In this document: positions 12,884 to 14,144 of the stretch, piece after piece
Layout: the number at the start of each line of letters is the position of its first letter
Position numbering within the stretch: position 1 is the first letter of the stretch
Assembly: GCA_946887105.1 (NCBI GenBank)
Contig: CAMPKJ010000115.1
Span: 1-14,144, forward strand
Source of the DNA: an uncultured Acidobacteriota bacterium
GTDB lineage: Bacteria; Acidobacteriota; Thermoanaerobaculia; Gp7-AA8
DNA length: 14,144 bases
Reading direction: 5' to 3'
The notes under the pieces: model-generated
Databases searched by the model: none
Told to the model about the DNA's origin: nothing
The model's input: only the letters and a program-made list of their open reading frames with translations
Program-made: the position numbers and the translations under genes

Positions 12884-14077
12884 ATGATCGTTCGTCTCGC
12901 TCTCGCTCTCGCCCTCTCCACCTCCCTCTTCGCGCAGCAGGGACTCGACCCGCTGCGCAATGTGTCCGGCACGACCGCGAATCCCGGCGGGGAGTCGCTA
13001 TGGGTTCGTTCCGAGCCGGGCCCGAGCGGGTGGACGTTCTTTCATGGCTTCGACGCGCACGTGACGTACGTCAGCGAGACCGGCCCCGAGGACCAGCGGA
13101 ACGAGGTGTTCTCGACGAACTGGTTCGGCGCCGGCGTGCACAAGAATCTGGGCACGCGCGGATTCCTGCTCGTGCGCGGACGGGTGTCGCTCGAGCCGTA
13201 CACGCTCCCCGAGGATGATGGCTACCCGCAGATCCTCCAGTACGTATCGCCGGAAGCGGGCGGCCCGATCATCGATCGCATGCGCCCGCAGGACCTGTTC
13301 GGCGAGGCGGCGCTGCACGCCGGCTGGCGGCCGTCGCAGTCGACGCTCCTGCACGTCTACGGTGCGCTGGTCGGCGATCCTGCGCTCGGCACGGCGCCGT
13401 CAGCGCTGCGGCTGTCGTCGGTCGACTTCGCGGAAGCGCCGTTCTCGTACGACATCCAGGAGACCTTCCACGACTCGACCAGCGTGATCACGGCGGGATT
13501 TGCGACGCGCTGGATCAGTCTCGAAGGAAGCGTCTTCCATGACTCGACCTTCTCCGACGACTTCACCTCGATCGACGATGGCGACATCGACTCGCGCTCC
13601 GCACGCGTGACGCTCACGCCGACGCCAAACCTCGCCATTCAGGTCTCACGCGGCGAGCTCGGAGAAGACCTCGCGCAACGCGACGTCACCACCGGTTCGC
13701 TGACGTACGGCAATCCGTCGTTCGCCGGCACGTTGCTCTACACGACCCGCGAGCACGCCCACGAGTTGCGCCCCTCGGAGGAGACCGCCTACGGATTCGA
13801 GATCGCGCTGCGCGGCCTGCGGCACTCGTTCATGGGCCGCGCCGAATGGGTCGACCGCCCGCTCGGATTTCCGGAGAACCCCGACCCACGCCAGACCGAG
13901 CAGACCACGCACTTCGCCGTCGGCTATCTCTTCGATTTTCTCTCCAGCAATCGCTACCGCGCCGGCGCCGGACTGAACATCGACTACCACACGCAGTCGC
14001 ACGAGCTTGAGGAGATCTACGGCCATAAGCCGCAGTCGATTTATGCGTTCGTGAGGATGAGAAGCGCTGCGCGGTAG
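12884..14077 (+). CDS. Probable outer-membrane beta-barrel protein
   Basis: This 397-residue protein has a clear signal peptide (MIVRLALALALSTSLFAQQ, cleavage near 17-18). The mature part has no long hydrophobic helices. It consists of alternating polar/nonpolar strands with aromatic belts, for example FLLVRGRVSLEP, LLHVYGALVGD, ARVTLTPTPNLAIQVSRGEL and HFAVGYLFDFL, as in outer-membrane barrels. FHDSTSVITAGFATRWISLEGSVFHDST followed by SARVTLTPTPNLAIQ recalls a family of acidobacterial-type barrel proteins with a repeated H-x-DST motif; this is from memory of the pattern, not a search. The C-terminus (FVRMRSAAR) lacks the usual final aromatic residue. No ribosome site precedes the ATG. It is divergent from the tetR-like gene across about 125 bases and may be its target. 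Function unknown. Confidence 0.75.
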   Translation: MIVRLALALALSTSLFAQQGLDPLRNVSGTTANPGGESLWVRSEPGPSGWTFFHGFDAHVTYVSETGPEDQRNEVFSTNWFGAGVHKNLGTRGFLLVRGRVSLEPYTLPEDDGYPQILQYVSPEAGGPIIDRMRPQDLFGEAALHAGWRPSQSTLLHVYGALVGDPALGTAPSALRLSSVDFAEAPFSYDIQETFHDSTSVITAGFATRWISLEGSVFHDSTFSDDFTSIDDGDIDSRSARVTLTPTPNLAIQVSRGELGEDLAQRDVTTGSLTYGNPSFAGTLLYTTREHAHELRPSEETAYGFEIALRGLRHSFMGRAEWVDRPLGFPENPDPRQTEQTTHFAVGYLFDFLSSNRYRAGAGLNIDYHTQSHELEEIYGHKPQSIYAFVRMRSAAR

Positions 14078-14082
14078 GAGGC

Positions 14083-14140
14083 GGTTCCTCGGAGTGCCTC
14101 GGTTCCTCGGGGTTCCTCGGAGTGGCTTCCGCCGAGGAAC
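14083..14140. repeat. Cluster of direct and inverted GGTTCCTCGG repeats
   Basis: GGTTCCTCGG occurs exactly at 14083-14092, 14101-14110 and 14111-14120. An inverted copy, CCGAGGAAC, lies at 14132-14140. The last direct copy and the inverted copy make a perfect 9-bp stem (14112-14120 with 14132-14140) around an 11-base loop. It begins 5 bases after the barrel gene's stop and runs to the window edge, so its full extent is unseen. It could be a terminator-like structure or the start of a REP-like intergenic repeat. Confidence 0.6.
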
Positions 14141-14144
14141 TCCG

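Noticed and set aside
1..14144. CRISPR arrays, tRNA/rRNA genes, insertion sequences, integrases or phage genes
   Set aside because: No regularly spaced repeats, cloverleaf-like segments or transposase/integrase motifs were found on either strand.

Overview
This window is high-GC bacterial DNA carrying only chromosomal-type genes. I see no tRNA, rRNA, CRISPR array, transposase, integrase or phage gene. The gene set suggests a Gram-negative soil or environmental bacterium, perhaps Acidobacteriota-like. It includes a long M14 carboxypeptidase with a C-terminal extension, an MgtC/DUF4010 membrane protein, a DUF2231-Rieske fusion, a secreted cadherin-like repeat protein and a probable outer-membrane barrel. 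The lineage is an inference from family content; no marker gene is present.

Layout. (1) 1-1760, minus: 5' part of a secreted repeat protein that runs off the left edge. (2) 1761-2056: divergent intergenic region with a perfect 19-bp palindrome. (3) 2057-3829, plus: exported M14 metallocarboxypeptidase. (4) 4834-3833, minus: a two-gene unit, NADP-binding F420-oxidoreductase-like protein then a PhnB-like VOC protein. (5) 4903-6159, plus: MgtC/DUF4010 membrane protein. (6) 6564-6166, minus: small cupin. (7) 6631-10718, plus: a tight four-gene operon of a degenerate dihydroorotate-dehydrogenase-like domain fused to a duplicated membrane module, a RibD-C/DHFR-like reductase, a DUF2231-Rieske protein and a zinc-ribbon methyltransferase. 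(8) 12758-10726, minus: a TetR regulator broken by an in-frame TAG, an ODP-type metallo-beta-lactamase-fold protein and an HD-type phosphohydrolase. (9) 12884-14077, plus: probable outer-membrane barrel protein, followed by a short cluster of direct and inverted repeats at the right edge.

Genes are packed closely. Three convergent pairs are separated by only 3, 6 and 7 bases. Two plus-strand genes lack a Shine-Dalgarno but have a TAnnnT box exactly six bases before the ATG, which suggests leaderless transcripts. The most unusual items are the DHODH-like/membrane fusion with its repeated AHDR motif, the amber-split TetR gene whose detached C-terminal half still overlaps the next gene by ATGA, and the 19-bp palindrome before the M14 gene. 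Redox or electron-transfer folds dominate the four-gene operon, but no pathway can be named from sequence alone.
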